Of a stretch of DNA of 9,149 nt, positions 1 to 6,139 are shown one piece after another. Origin of the DNA: Chloroflexota bacterium (GTDB lineage Bacteria > Chloroflexota > Anaerolineae > Aggregatilineales > Phototrophicaceae); assembly GCA_026706395.1 (NCBI GenBank), contig JAPOYU010000099.1, forward strand, positions 1 through 9,149, read 5' to 3'. The translations under genes and the position numbers were made by a program. Below the pieces are notes generated by a model. The model had not been told where the DNA came from, ran no database searches, and saw only the letters and a list, made by a program, of their open reading frames with translations. Position 1 is the first letter of the stretch; each line of letters starts with the position of its first letter.

Positions 1-20
1 AAAAAAAGGGCAAAACTGAG

Positions 21-46
21 ATACTGTATAGATACAGTATGCATAC
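21..46. repeat. Tandem ATAC-N-GTAT palindromes with 11-bp period
   Basis: ATACTGTAT (21-29) and ATACAGTAT (32-40) are reverse complements of each other separated by AG, forming a 20-bp dyad with nine perfect pairs. Each half is also internally palindromic (ATAC-N-GTAT). The second half overlaps another perfect palindrome, GTATGCATAC (37-46). ATAC therefore recurs at 21, 32 and 43, exactly 11 bp apart, close to one helical turn. This looks like a binding site for a dimeric or cooperatively binding repressor, but the regulated gene is not visible. It resembles a Gram-negative LexA box (TACTG...CAGTA), but the gap between the half-sites is two bases too short. Confidence 0.55.
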
Positions 47-115
47 ACGGGGGGGGGTAGGGGTATTCGCGAATGGCGTGGCGGCGCATTTTCAGTCCTC
101 AACCCCGGCCCCCTC

Positions 116-135
116 CTCCTCATCTCTATGAGGAG
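116..135. repeat. 8-bp perfect hairpin with 4-nt loop
   Basis: CTCCTCAT (116-123) and ATGAGGAG (128-135) pair perfectly around the loop CTCT. No T-run follows on either strand, so it is not a canonical intrinsic terminator. It could be a secondary stop signal for leftward read-through from dnaK or a structure in an unseen transcript. Its function is unknown. Confidence 0.4.
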
Positions 136-275
136 CATTCGTCGTCTCTAGTGGCGCGTAGACACAGCCACGTCTGGCGAGCATCACAAGGGGTGCGCGT
201 AGACTGCCACTTGGACTTCGAGAGAGGGGGCTTTATTCGCGAGGTTGTTTTCCGCATGACTCACTTGGTTTTACC

Positions 276-303
276 CAGGCGCGGCAGCTGTCTACCACGC
301 CTG
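276..303 (-). terminator. Probable transcription terminator after dnaK (no U-tract)
   Basis: Read on the minus strand, CAGGCGTGGTAG pairs with CTGCCGCGCCTG around the loop ACAG. This gives twelve consecutive pairs, two of them G-U wobbles. On the plus strand those two wobbles become C-A mismatches, so the structure favours the leftward transcript. It begins 22 nt beyond the dnaK TAG codon, as expected for the end of the hrcA-grpE-dnaK message. The sequence that follows on the minus strand (GGTAAAACC) lacks the T-run of a classical intrinsic terminator. It may therefore act as an RNA-stabilising 3' end or a weak terminator. Confidence 0.6.
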
Positions 304-325
304 CGATCGTTTCCTTTGAAGCGGA

Positions 326-2206
326 CTACGTCTCGCTGAACTCGGCATCGATGACATCTTCGTCTTCCGGCTGGGACGCCGGCTGTCCGTCTTGCGCCGC
401 CGCGTCCTGATGCATCTGCGCGCCCAGCGTCTGCAACTGCGCCATCAAGGCTTCGGTCGCCGCCTTAATCTCGCTGATGTTTCCGCTGTCCTTGACCTGG
501 TTCAACGCTTGGATCTTCTCTTCGGTCTGGGCTACGGCATCGGGCGGCAGCTTTTCCCGGTTCTCATTGATCAGCTTCTCGGCCTGGAATATCGCCGCCT
601 CAGCCTGGTTCTTGACCTCGGCCTGCTCCTTGCGCTCGGCGTCCTCGCTGGCGAACTTCTCCGCCTCGGCCACCATCTTGTCGACTTCATCGTCGGACAA
701 ACCGCTGCTGGCCGTGATCGTGATCGCCTGCTCGCGTCCGGTCGCCTTATCTTTGGCGCTGACGTTCAGGATGCCGTTGGCGTCGATATCGAAGGTCACT
801 TCGATTTGCGGCAAGCCGCGCGGCGCCGGCGGGATGCCATCGAGGATGAACCGGCCCAGCGACTTGTTGTCCGCCGCCATCGGCCGCTCTCCCTGAACGA
901 TATGAATATCGACCTGCGTCTGATTATCTGACGCCGTCGAGTAGACCTGCGATTTCTTGCTCGGGATCGTGGTATTGCGTTCGATCATGGGCGTCGCCAC
1001 CGCCCCTAAAGTCTCTACGCTCAGGGTCAGCGGGGTTACGTCCAGCAGCAGAATGTCTTTGACATCGCCGCCCAGCACACCGGCTTGAATCGCCGCGCCC
1101 AGCGCCACGACCTCGTCGGGGTTGACGCCTTTGGTCGGTTCCTTGCCGAAGAAATCCTTGACCGCTTCTTGGATCGACGGCATGCGCGTCATACCGCCGA
1201 CCAACAGCACCGCGTCCACATCGCTGGTCGACAAACCCGCATCATTCAAGGCTTGGCGACAGGGCTCGATGGACTTCCGCACCAATTCATCCACCAGGCT
1301 TTCCAGCTTGGCCCGCGTCAAAGTCATGTTCAGGTGCTTGGGTCCGCTCGCATCCGCCGTGATGAAGGGCAGGTTGATCTCGGCGCTCAGCGTGGACGAA
1401 AGCTCGATCTTGGCTTTCTCGGCCGCTTCCTTCAGGCGTTGCAGCGCCTGCCGATCTCCCCGCAGGTCGATGCCGTTCTCCTGCTTGAACTGCTCGGCGA
1501 TCCAGTTGATGACGCGGTCGTCAAAATTGTCGCCGCCCAGGTAGGTGTCGCCGTTGGTCGATTTCACCTCGAAGACGCCGTCAGCCACCTCGAGTATCGA
1601 AATATCGAAGGTGCCGCCGCCCAGGTCATAGACCGCGATGATGCCTTCGTTGCGGTCGCCTAAGCCAAAGGACAGGCTGGAGGCCGTCGGCTCATTAATG
1701 ATGCGCAGCACCTCCAAACCGGCGATTTTGCCCGCGTCTTTGGTGGCGTTGCGCTGCGCGTCGTTGAAATAGGCCGGCACCGTGATCACCGCCTGATCGA
1801 CCGTCTCGCCCAGATAAGCTTCCGCGTCCGCCTTGATCTTCTGCAAGACCATCGCTGAAATCTCCGGCGCGCTGTAGTCGCGGTCGTTCAGTCGAATTCG
1901 CACATCGCCATTCTGCGCCGCCGATACCTCGTAGGGCACCAGTTTGGCGGCATCGGCGACTTCCGGATCGCTGAACTTGCGCCCGATGAAGCGTTTGACG
2001 GAAAACACCGTGTTCTCCGGGTTGACCACCGCTTGATTGCGGGCCACCCGGCCGACAAGCCGCTCGCCCGTCTTGGTGTTGATGGCGACCACAGACGGAA
2101 TCAGATTGCCGCCCTCGGACGATGGAATCACGGTGGGTTCGCCGCCTTCCATCACAGCGACGACCGAATTGGTTGTGCCCAGGTCGATTCCGATTATTCT
2201 TCCCAT
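326..2206 (-). CDS. dnaK: Chaperone protein DnaK (Hsp70)
   Basis: Cytoplasmic ATP-dependent chaperone that binds exposed hydrophobic segments of unfolded proteins, working with DnaJ and GrpE. The 626-residue product is typical in length. The nucleotide-binding domain starts with the phosphate loop GIDLGTTNS (residues 6-14), followed by [12 protein letters not shown] (about 190-205) and the third Hsp70 signature [14 protein letters not shown] (about 330-345). The interdomain linker [10 protein letters not shown] (about 384-393) leads into the substrate-binding domain. The charged tail ends [12 protein letters not shown], matching the usual acidic VIDAEF-type terminus. I chose ATG at 2206 because AAGGAG lies 8 nt upstream; an in-frame GTG at 2215 falls inside that ribosome-binding site. 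It is the third gene of the heat-shock cluster, 53 nt after grpE. No dnaJ follows in the window; a hairpin lies just beyond the stop. Confidence 0.98.
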   Translation of the reverse strand: MGRIIGIDLGTTNSVVAVMEGGEPTVIPSSEGGNLIPSVVAINTKTGERLVGRVARNQAVVNPENTVFSVKRFIGRKFSDPEVADAAKLVPYEVSAAQNGDVRIRLNDRDYSAPEISAMVLQKIKADAEAYLGETVDQAVITVPAYFNDAQRNATKDAGKIAGLEVLRIINEPTASSLSFGLGDRNEGIIAVYDLGGGTFDISILEVADGVFEVKSTNGDTYLGGDNFDDRVINWIAEQFKQENGIDLRGDRQALQRLKEAAEKAKIELSSTLSAEINLPFITADASGPKHLNMTLTRAKLESLVDELVRKSIEPCRQALNDAGLSTSDVDAVLLVGGMTRMPSIQEAVKDFFGKEPTKGVNPDEVVALGAAIQAGVLGGDVKDILLLDVTPLTLSVETLGAVATPMIERNTTIPSKKSQVYSTASDNQTQVDIHIVQGERPMAADNKSLGRFILDGIPPAPRGLPQIEVTFDIDANGILNVSAKDKATGREQAITITASSGLSDDEVDKMVAEAEKFASEDAERKEQAEVKNQAEAAIFQAEKLINENREKLPPDAVAQTEEKIQALNQVKDSGNISEIKAATEALMAQLQTLGAQMHQDAAAQDGQPASQPEDEDVIDAEFSET

Positions 2207-2259
2207 CTTATCCACTCCTTGTCAGGTTCTCCGCAATTCTTTCGTCCAGTTTGCCGCGC

Positions 2260-2856
2260 TCAACTCGCCACTTTGACCAAGGCGAGACGCAGCACGTTGT
2301 CGCCGGCGCGGTAGCCCTTTTGCAGGGTTTCGATCACATGCCCGCTTTCGACCTCGTCGCTTTCTTCAGCGCCGATGGCTTGATGCAGATTCGGATCGAA
2401 GAGATCTCCAGTCGGGTCGATCGCCTCGACCGCATACTGCTCCAGCAGGGTCATGAACTTGCGCTGAATCATCTCAACGCCACCGATCCAAGGATCCTCG
2501 CCGACAGCTTCGGGCAGATTCTCGAAGGCGCGGTCGAAATCGTCGATGACCGGCAGCAGACCCTTCAAGGTATCGAGGGCCGCCCGCTGAAACAACTCAC
2601 TGCGTTCCCGCTCAGTTCGCTTCTTGTAGTTGGCGAATTCGGCGCGGGCGCGCTGCCAGCCGTCTTCATTGGTCTTGGCTTCCTTCTGCGCTTCGATCAG
2701 CATCTGCATCAGGTTCGCGCCTTCCGGCAACTCAAGCGCCTCGTCCGGGGTTTCTTCCACGGCATCAGCCGGCTCAGCAGGGTCTTCGGTGTCTTTTGCA
2801 CGGGCAGCCTCGTCCTCGCGCTCCAACTCGTCGGCCGGACTCTTGACATCGCTCAT
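2260..2856 (-). CDS. grpE: Nucleotide exchange factor GrpE
   Basis: Homodimeric cochaperone that promotes ADP release from DnaK and so resets its folding cycle; it can also act as a thermosensor. The product has 198 residues. Residues 1-48 are an acidic, low-complexity tail rich in E, D and A. A long helix (about 49-110) forms the dimeric coiled coil and contains the conserved RAEFANYKKR (71-80), followed by LLPVIDDFDRA. The C-terminal beta domain that contacts DnaK contains FDPNLHQAI and ends GYRAGDNVLRLALVKVA, which is the GrpE signature. The ATG has AAAGGA 7 nt upstream. It lies 125 nt after hrcA, a gap holding a likely promoter and a palindrome, so it may be transcribed both from the hrcA promoter and separately. 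dnaK follows closely. Confidence 0.97.
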   Translation of the reverse strand: MSDVKSPADELEREDEAARAKDTEDPAEPADAVEETPDEALELPEGANLMQMLIEAQKEAKTNEDGWQRARAEFANYKKRTERERSELFQRAALDTLKGLLPVIDDFDRAFENLPEAVGEDPWIGGVEMIQRKFMTLLEQYAVEAIDPTGDLFDPNLHQAIGAEESDEVESGHVIETLQKGYRAGDNVLRLALVKVAS

Positions 2857-2877
2857 TCACTGTCCTTTTGTCAACTT

Positions 2878-2898
2878 GTCACCATTATGGCAGGTGAC
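2878..2898. promoter_or_regulatory. GTCACC-N9-GGTGAC palindrome in the grpE leader, possible operator
   Basis: GTCACC (2878-2883) and GGTGAC (2893-2898) are perfect inverted repeats separated by nine bases. The site lies 21 nt upstream of the grpE ATG and downstream of a TATAAT box. The CIRCE operator bound by HrcA has the same geometry (nine-base arms around a nine-base spacer, often in the leader of chaperone operons), but its arms are TTAGCACTC/GAGTGCTAA, unlike these. A diverged HrcA operator or another regulator's site is possible. A six-base dyad could also arise by chance. Confidence 0.35.
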
Positions 2899-2926
2899 TA
2901 TATGACCGGTATCAGAAATCGGCACG

Positions 2927-2932
2927 ATTATA
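2927..2932 (-). promoter_or_regulatory. TATAAT -10 box upstream of grpE
   Basis: On the minus strand a perfect TATAAT lies 71 nt upstream of the grpE start, inside the hrcA-grpE gap. No good TTGACA-like -35 is seen at 16-18 nt. A start about 7 nt downstream would place the GTCACC/GGTGAC palindrome in the early transcript. A second TATAAT overlaps the hrcA stop codon (2981-2986). These suggest that grpE-dnaK can be transcribed independently of hrcA. Confidence 0.45.
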
Positions 2933-2981
2933 GGCGGGGATGCAGCAGTTTTCGAGGCAACACGTCGAAGTCTTACGAAGA

Positions 2982-4073
2982 TTATATACTGGGCTGTGCG
3001 CTGTCTTCCGCCCCATCTTGATACAACGTAGCCAGCACGTTCGTCATCAGATTCGACACATAACGCACCGTGCTGATGGCGTGTCCATAGTTGATATGCG
3101 TCGGCCCCAACACGCCGACCGCGCCGCTCATCTTCTCCGGGTCGCCGTAGCGGCTTAGCACCATGCTCGTGCGGCTCAAGTTCTCATAGCGGCCGTCGCC
3201 GGCGATCATCACCCGCACATCGCCGTCTTCGCCCTTCGCTGGCGGCAGGCGCTCCAACAATTCGCTCAGCAGCGCATTAAGCACCGTATGTTCTTCGAGG
3301 ATGCGTATAGCTTGTTGGGCGCCTTCCTCATCAGCGAAGCTGTCCATCAGTCGGCTAAGCCCATCTCGATAGATAAAACGCGCTCGATTGTTATCCACGT
3401 TCTCAATAAGCTCGGCGGTCAACTCCGCCACTTCCCGCTCCAGCATCGGCAAGTTGATGCTGCGCAGTCGGATCTGCTGCGCGCCCATATCGGCACAAGC
3501 TTCGTTGATGCGTTTGGCCGCCTCGCCCAATTTGCTCTGCGCCACCGGCTCAGCCAGGGTCAACATCCGCTGATGGACGCTGCCGCTGTTGAGGACCAGC
3601 ACCATCAGCGCCAGACGGCCCTGAATCGCAATCAATTCGACGTGCTTGAATGTATTTGCCTGGGACACCGGCGGGGTCACGATAGACGCGGTCTGCACCG
3701 AACGCGCCAGCAGCGCGGCCGTCCGCCTCATCCATTGTTCCATCCCGCTCTGCAGCGTGCCGACGCGCTCAGAGATGTGACTCTGCTCGCCCAGCGTCAA
3801 ACTGCGCGTTTGCAGCAGGCGCCGTACAAAGTAGCGGAATCCGGCTGCGGTCGGGACGCGCCCGGCCGATGTATGCGGCGCGGCGATGTAGCCCATCTCT
3901 TCCAATTGCGCCATCTCGTTGCGCACGGTCGCAGAACTGATATTCAGTTGGTAGTTCTCCACCAGATAGCGCGAACCCACCGGCTCCGGCTTCTCCGAAT
4001 AAGCCTGTACGATACAGGTGAGAATGTCTTCCTGACGGCTGCTGAGGCCAGGCAACTGCCGCTCGTCGTTCAT
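2982..4073 (-). CDS. hrcA: Heat-inducible transcription repressor HrcA
   Basis: Negative regulator of class I heat-shock genes. HrcA dimers bind the CIRCE operator and their activity depends on GroE chaperonin, so protein damage lifts repression. From ATG 4073 the protein has 363 residues, slightly above the family's usual 340-350. An N-terminal winged helix-turn-helix occupies about residues 10-75, with the recognition region SSATVRNEMAQLEEMGY (46-62) and the conserved wing HTSAGRVPT (66-74). The GAF-like and dimerisation regions follow, ending GPTHINYGHAISTVRYVSNL near the C-terminus. In-frame alternatives are ATG 4106 and GTG 4118. I prefer 4073 because MNDERQLPGLSSRQEDIL matches the usual HrcA N-terminus and a GGTGG stands about 10 nt upstream, but no start has a strong ribosome-binding site. 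It is the first gene of the leftward cluster and diverges from trxA. No complete CIRCE element is seen upstream. Confidence 0.95.
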   Translation of the reverse strand: MNDERQLPGLSSRQEDILTCIVQAYSEKPEPVGSRYLVENYQLNISSATVRNEMAQLEEMGYIAAPHTSAGRVPTAAGFRYFVRRLLQTRSLTLGEQSHISERVGTLQSGMEQWMRRTAALLARSVQTASIVTPPVSQANTFKHVELIAIQGRLALMVLVLNSGSVHQRMLTLAEPVAQSKLGEAAKRINEACADMGAQQIRLRSINLPMLEREVAELTAELIENVDNNRARFIYRDGLSRLMDSFADEEGAQQAIRILEEHTVLNALLSELLERLPPAKGEDGDVRVMIAGDGRYENLSRTSMVLSRYGDPEKMSGAVGVLGPTHINYGHAISTVRYVSNLMTNVLATLYQDGAEDSAQPSI

Positions 4074-4311
4074 CAGATAGGCGCCACCGTTTCGGCTGAA
4101 CTCCATGAATGCTAACACGCGGCAAAGGGATGCACAAACCCGCTTTCGCCTGGCTTGCTCCTGCGATTCGGCATTGGCTTTCCGCCGCCAGCTTCAAACG
4201 AAAATCTGATGTAAGATGTTCGCCGACCTCTTCGTCAAGGTGATAGACAAATGAAGAGGGCAATCGCAGAGGGCAGTACGCATTGCCTGTGAACCCAGGA
4301 GACATAACAAC

Positions 4312-4638
4312 ATGGGCGCCAAAACAATCGCAGTCAGCGGAGACAAATTCCAGAGTGAAGTGCTGGACAGCAGTACGCCGGTTCTGGTCGATTTCTGGGC
4401 CGAGTGGTGCGGGCCCTGCAAGATGATCGCGCCAATCGTCGATGAAATCGCGACCGAATACGAAGGTAAATTGCGCGTCGCCAAAGTCGATGCCGATGAA
4501 AATCAGGAGATACTCATGAACTACGGCATCATGAGCATCCCAACGCTGATCTTGTTCAAAGGCGGCGACGCGGTCGAGCGCATCACCGGCTTCAAGCCAA
4601 AAGGCAAAATCGTCAGCACGCTCGCTGCCCACATTTAG
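4312..4638 (+). CDS. trxA: Thioredoxin
   Basis: Small cytoplasmic dithiol-disulfide oxidoreductase that keeps protein cysteines reduced and supplies electrons to reductases; it is itself reduced by thioredoxin reductase. The 108-residue product has the standard single-domain length. The redox motif WCGPC is at residues 32-36 within VDFWAEWCGPCKMIAP, and the cis-proline is Pro77 in MSIPTLILF. The conserved buried Asp27 is present, and the C-terminal half has the usual GFKPKGKI region. No signal peptide is visible. The ATG follows AGGAG with a 10-nt spacer. The gene is divergent from hrcA (about 240 nt between the chosen starts) and monocistronic, because a strong intrinsic terminator lies 23 nt after its stop. 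Proximity to the heat-shock cluster fits a stress role but does not prove shared control. Confidence 0.97.
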   Translation: MGAKTIAVSGDKFQSEVLDSSTPVLVDFWAEWCGPCKMIAPIVDEIATEYEGKLRVAKVDADENQEILMNYGIMSIPTLILFKGGDAVERITGFKPKGKIVSTLAAHI

Positions 4639-4660
4639 CCGAAAATGCCACATGATACCG

Positions 4661-4688
4661 ACGCCCATCTCAGGCAGATGGGCGTTTT
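4661..4688 (+). terminator. Intrinsic terminator of trxA
   Basis: ACGCCCATCT (4661-4670) and AGATGGGCGT (4676-4685) form a perfect 10-bp stem around the loop CAGGC, followed by TTTT (4685-4688). It starts 23 nt after the thioredoxin stop codon and precedes a new promoter, cleanly separating trxA from the mutase-subunit unit. Confidence 0.9.
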
Positions 4689-4720
4689 CCATTCTGGCGG
4701 ACTTGTCCTCCGCTCTAAGC

Positions 4721-4726
4721 TATAAT
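4721..4726 (+). promoter_or_regulatory. TATAAT -10 box upstream of the B12-binding mutase subunit
   Basis: A perfect TATAAT lies 41 nt upstream of the ATG at 4768 and 32 nt after the trxA terminator. No recognisable -35 hexamer sits 16-18 nt upstream. Transcription starting near 4733 would give a leader of about 35 nt. Its position between a terminator and an operon start makes it a plausible promoter for mutase subunit-meaB-prs-VTT. Confidence 0.55.
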
Positions 4727-4767
4727 GGCAGTTGAAGTGGTATAGGGCACGGCAATTCAGATTTCTC

Positions 4768-5172
4768 ATGCCGATACGCGTACTGATAGCCAAACCCGGC
4801 CTGGACGGTCACGATCGCGGCGCCAAAGTCATCGCCCGCGGCCTGCGCGATGCCGGTATGGAAGTCATATACACCGGCTTGCGTCAAAGCCCGGACATGA
4901 TCGCCGAAGCCGCCCTGCAAGAAGACGTCGACATTGTCGGCGTTAGCATTTTGAGCGGGTCGCACATGACCTTGGTTCCCGCTATTCGCCGGGCGCTCGA
5001 CGCGCTCGATATGCGCGGGCTTCCGCTGATCGTCGGCGGCATCGTGCCCGCTGCTGACCAGCAGACCCTGCGGAATCAAGGCTGTGGCGCAGTTTTCGGG
5101 CCCGGCGCCAGCCTCGACGACATTGTTACCGTCATCAAAGACCTGGTTGCGGAAGCGCCATCTTGCTCGTAG
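4768..5172 (+). CDS. Cobalamin-binding (small/C-terminal) subunit of methylmalonyl-CoA mutase-type enzyme
   Basis: This is the free-standing B12-binding domain of an acyl-CoA mutase, most likely methylmalonyl-CoA mutase, which interconverts (R)-methylmalonyl-CoA and succinyl-CoA. The 134-residue product is a single Rossmann-like domain with no catalytic TIM barrel. The base-off/His-on motif DGHDRG is at residues 13-18, with His15 as predicted lower cobalt ligand. The S-x-L element is S60-I-L62 in [10 protein letters not shown], and the GG pair is at 90-91 in LIVGGIVP. I chose ATG 4768; an upstream in-frame TTG at 4732 is possible but would start at the predicted transcription start. The ribosome-binding site is weak. 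It overlaps meaB by 10 nt. The catalytic large subunit is not in the window and must be encoded elsewhere. Another B12-dependent acyl-CoA mutase cannot be excluded. Confidence 0.92.
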   Translation: MPIRVLIAKPGLDGHDRGAKVIARGLRDAGMEVIYTGLRQSPDMIAEAALQEDVDIVGVSILSGSHMTLVPAIRRALDALDMRGLPLIVGGIVPAADQQTLRNQGCGAVFGPGASLDDIVTVIKDLVAEAPSCS

Positions 5173-6125
5173 CGCAAGTACTCGCGGGCGACCGCCGCGC
5201 CCTAGCCAGATTCCTTACCGCGGTAGAGACCGACCGCGAGTCAGTCGCCGCCGAACTCGCCCAACTATTTCTCCATGCTGACGGCGCCATCATCGGCGTC
5301 ACCGGGGCGCCCGGCGTCGGCAAGAGCGTTCTCGTTGGCGCGCTGGCCAAAGTGTTCCGCCAACGCGGACAAAGCGTCGCCATCATCGCGGTTGACCCGA
5401 GCAGTCCCTTTTCCGGCGGCGCCATCCTCGGCGATCGCATCCGAATGAAATCGCTGAGCGGCGACCCCGGCGTATTCATTCGCAGCATGGCGAGCCGCGG
5501 CCGCTTGGGTGGCCTGGCCTGGACGACGCAGGATGTCGCCCGCGTGCTCTGCGCTGCCGGTTTTGATGTCGTCATCATTGAGACCGTCGGCGCCGGGCAA
5601 AGCGATGTCGAAATCGCCCGCCTGGCGCATACCACCGCCGTTGTACTTGCGCCTGGCGCCGGCGACAGCGTGCAAGCTCTGAAGGCTGGCATCCTTGAAA
5701 TTGGCGATGTACTCGCCGTCAATAAATGCGATCTCCCCGGCGCGCGAGAGACGGCTCGCACGCTCCAATCCATGCTGGAGCTGAACCATCCTTCAAAGCC
5801 GCTGCCGCTCCATGCGCCACCGTGGCAGCCGCCGGTTGTACTGACGTCGGCCTTGAAGGAGCAAGGCATTGACGAACTCGCCGACAGCATCGCCGAGCAC
5901 CAACGCTATCTCGACGAGAATGGCTTGCTCGCCTTACATCGCGAAAATCAAGCCCGGTCCGAGCTTGAGGCGCGCCTGAAAGCATCCATCGCCCAGCACA
6001 TCTTTGACTCTATCACGCCCGCCGAACTTGCTGGTATCATCAAACGTATAGCCGAGCGCGAAACCCACCCGCAAGCCGCCGCGGACGCGCTGCTCGCGAA
6101 GTATATTTTCAGCCGCGCGAAGTAG
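5163..6125 (+). CDS. meaB: MeaB/ArgK-family GTPase, chaperone of the B12-dependent mutase
   Basis: G3E-family P-loop GTPase that protects methylmalonyl-CoA mutase and gates adenosylcobalamin loading (the bacterial counterpart of human MMAA). The 320-residue product matches family length. It has the Walker A motif GAPGVGKS (48-55), the switch-region [19 protein letters not shown] (76-94), [11 protein letters not shown] (139-149) as the Walker B/G3 region, and the guanine-specificity motif NKCD (186-189). The segment [13 protein letters not shown] is a G5-like region. The C-terminal helices form the dimerisation arm. The start appears to be TTG at 5163, since no ATG or GTG precedes Walker A in this frame. 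GGAAG lies 7 nt upstream, and [16 protein letters not shown] aligns with the usual MeaB N-terminus. It overlaps the mutase subunit by 10 nt, consistent with translational coupling of protein partners. Confidence 0.95.
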   Translation: MLVAQVLAGDRRALARFLTAVETDRESVAAELAQLFLHADGAIIGVTGAPGVGKSVLVGALAKVFRQRGQSVAIIAVDPSSPFSGGAILGDRIRMKSLSGDPGVFIRSMASRGRLGGLAWTTQDVARVLCAAGFDVVIIETVGAGQSDVEIARLAHTTAVVLAPGAGDSVQALKAGILEIGDVLAVNKCDLPGARETARTLQSMLELNHPSKPLPLHAPPWQPPVVLTSALKEQGIDELADSIAEHQRYLDENGLLALHRENQARSELEARLKASIAQHIFDSITPAELAGIIKRIAERETHPQAAADALLAKYIFSRAK

Positions 6126-6139
6126 CCCCTGGAGTTGCC

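Larger units (their letters stand above)
1..325. other. Non-coding left-edge region rich in short repeats
   Basis: No convincing gene is visible on either strand between the left edge and the dnaK stop codon. An open frame on the plus strand (73-339) has an arginine- and proline-rich translation that resembles no family I know, and it runs into the dnaK 3' end, so I do not call it. The stretch holds a tandem ATAC-N-GTAT palindrome array (21-46), a run of nine G (49-57) followed by GGGG (60-63), the palindrome ATTCGCGAAT (65-74), a C-rich tract (103-119), a hairpin (116-135), two copies of GCGCGTAGAC (154-163 and 195-204), two copies of TATTCGCGA (64-72 and 234-242), and the probable dnaK terminator (276-303). 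Any gene controlled by the left-most elements would lie outside the window. Confidence 0.6.

Noticed and set aside
21..40. LexA (SOS) box
   Set aside because: TACTG...CAGTA resembles the Gram-negative LexA site, but the gap is two bases shorter than required and no SOS gene is adjacent.
1..325. tRNA, small RNA gene, CRISPR array or insertion sequence
   Set aside because: No cloverleaf with a TTCGA-type arm, no regularly spaced long repeats, and no transposase fragment or terminal inverted repeats were seen.
73..339. Plus-strand 88-codon open frame in the left region
   Set aside because: The translation is low-complexity and basic, resembles no known family, overlaps the dnaK 3' end and its terminator, and has no convincing ribosome-binding site.
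4089..4115. Complete CIRCE element upstream of hrcA
   Set aside because: Only one arm matches (8 of 9 bases); the second arm at the required spacing matches 2 of 9.
3769..4692. 307-codon minus-strand frame spanning hrcA, the intergenic region and trxA
   Set aside because: It crosses two confident genes and the trxA terminator, and its translation matches nothing I know.
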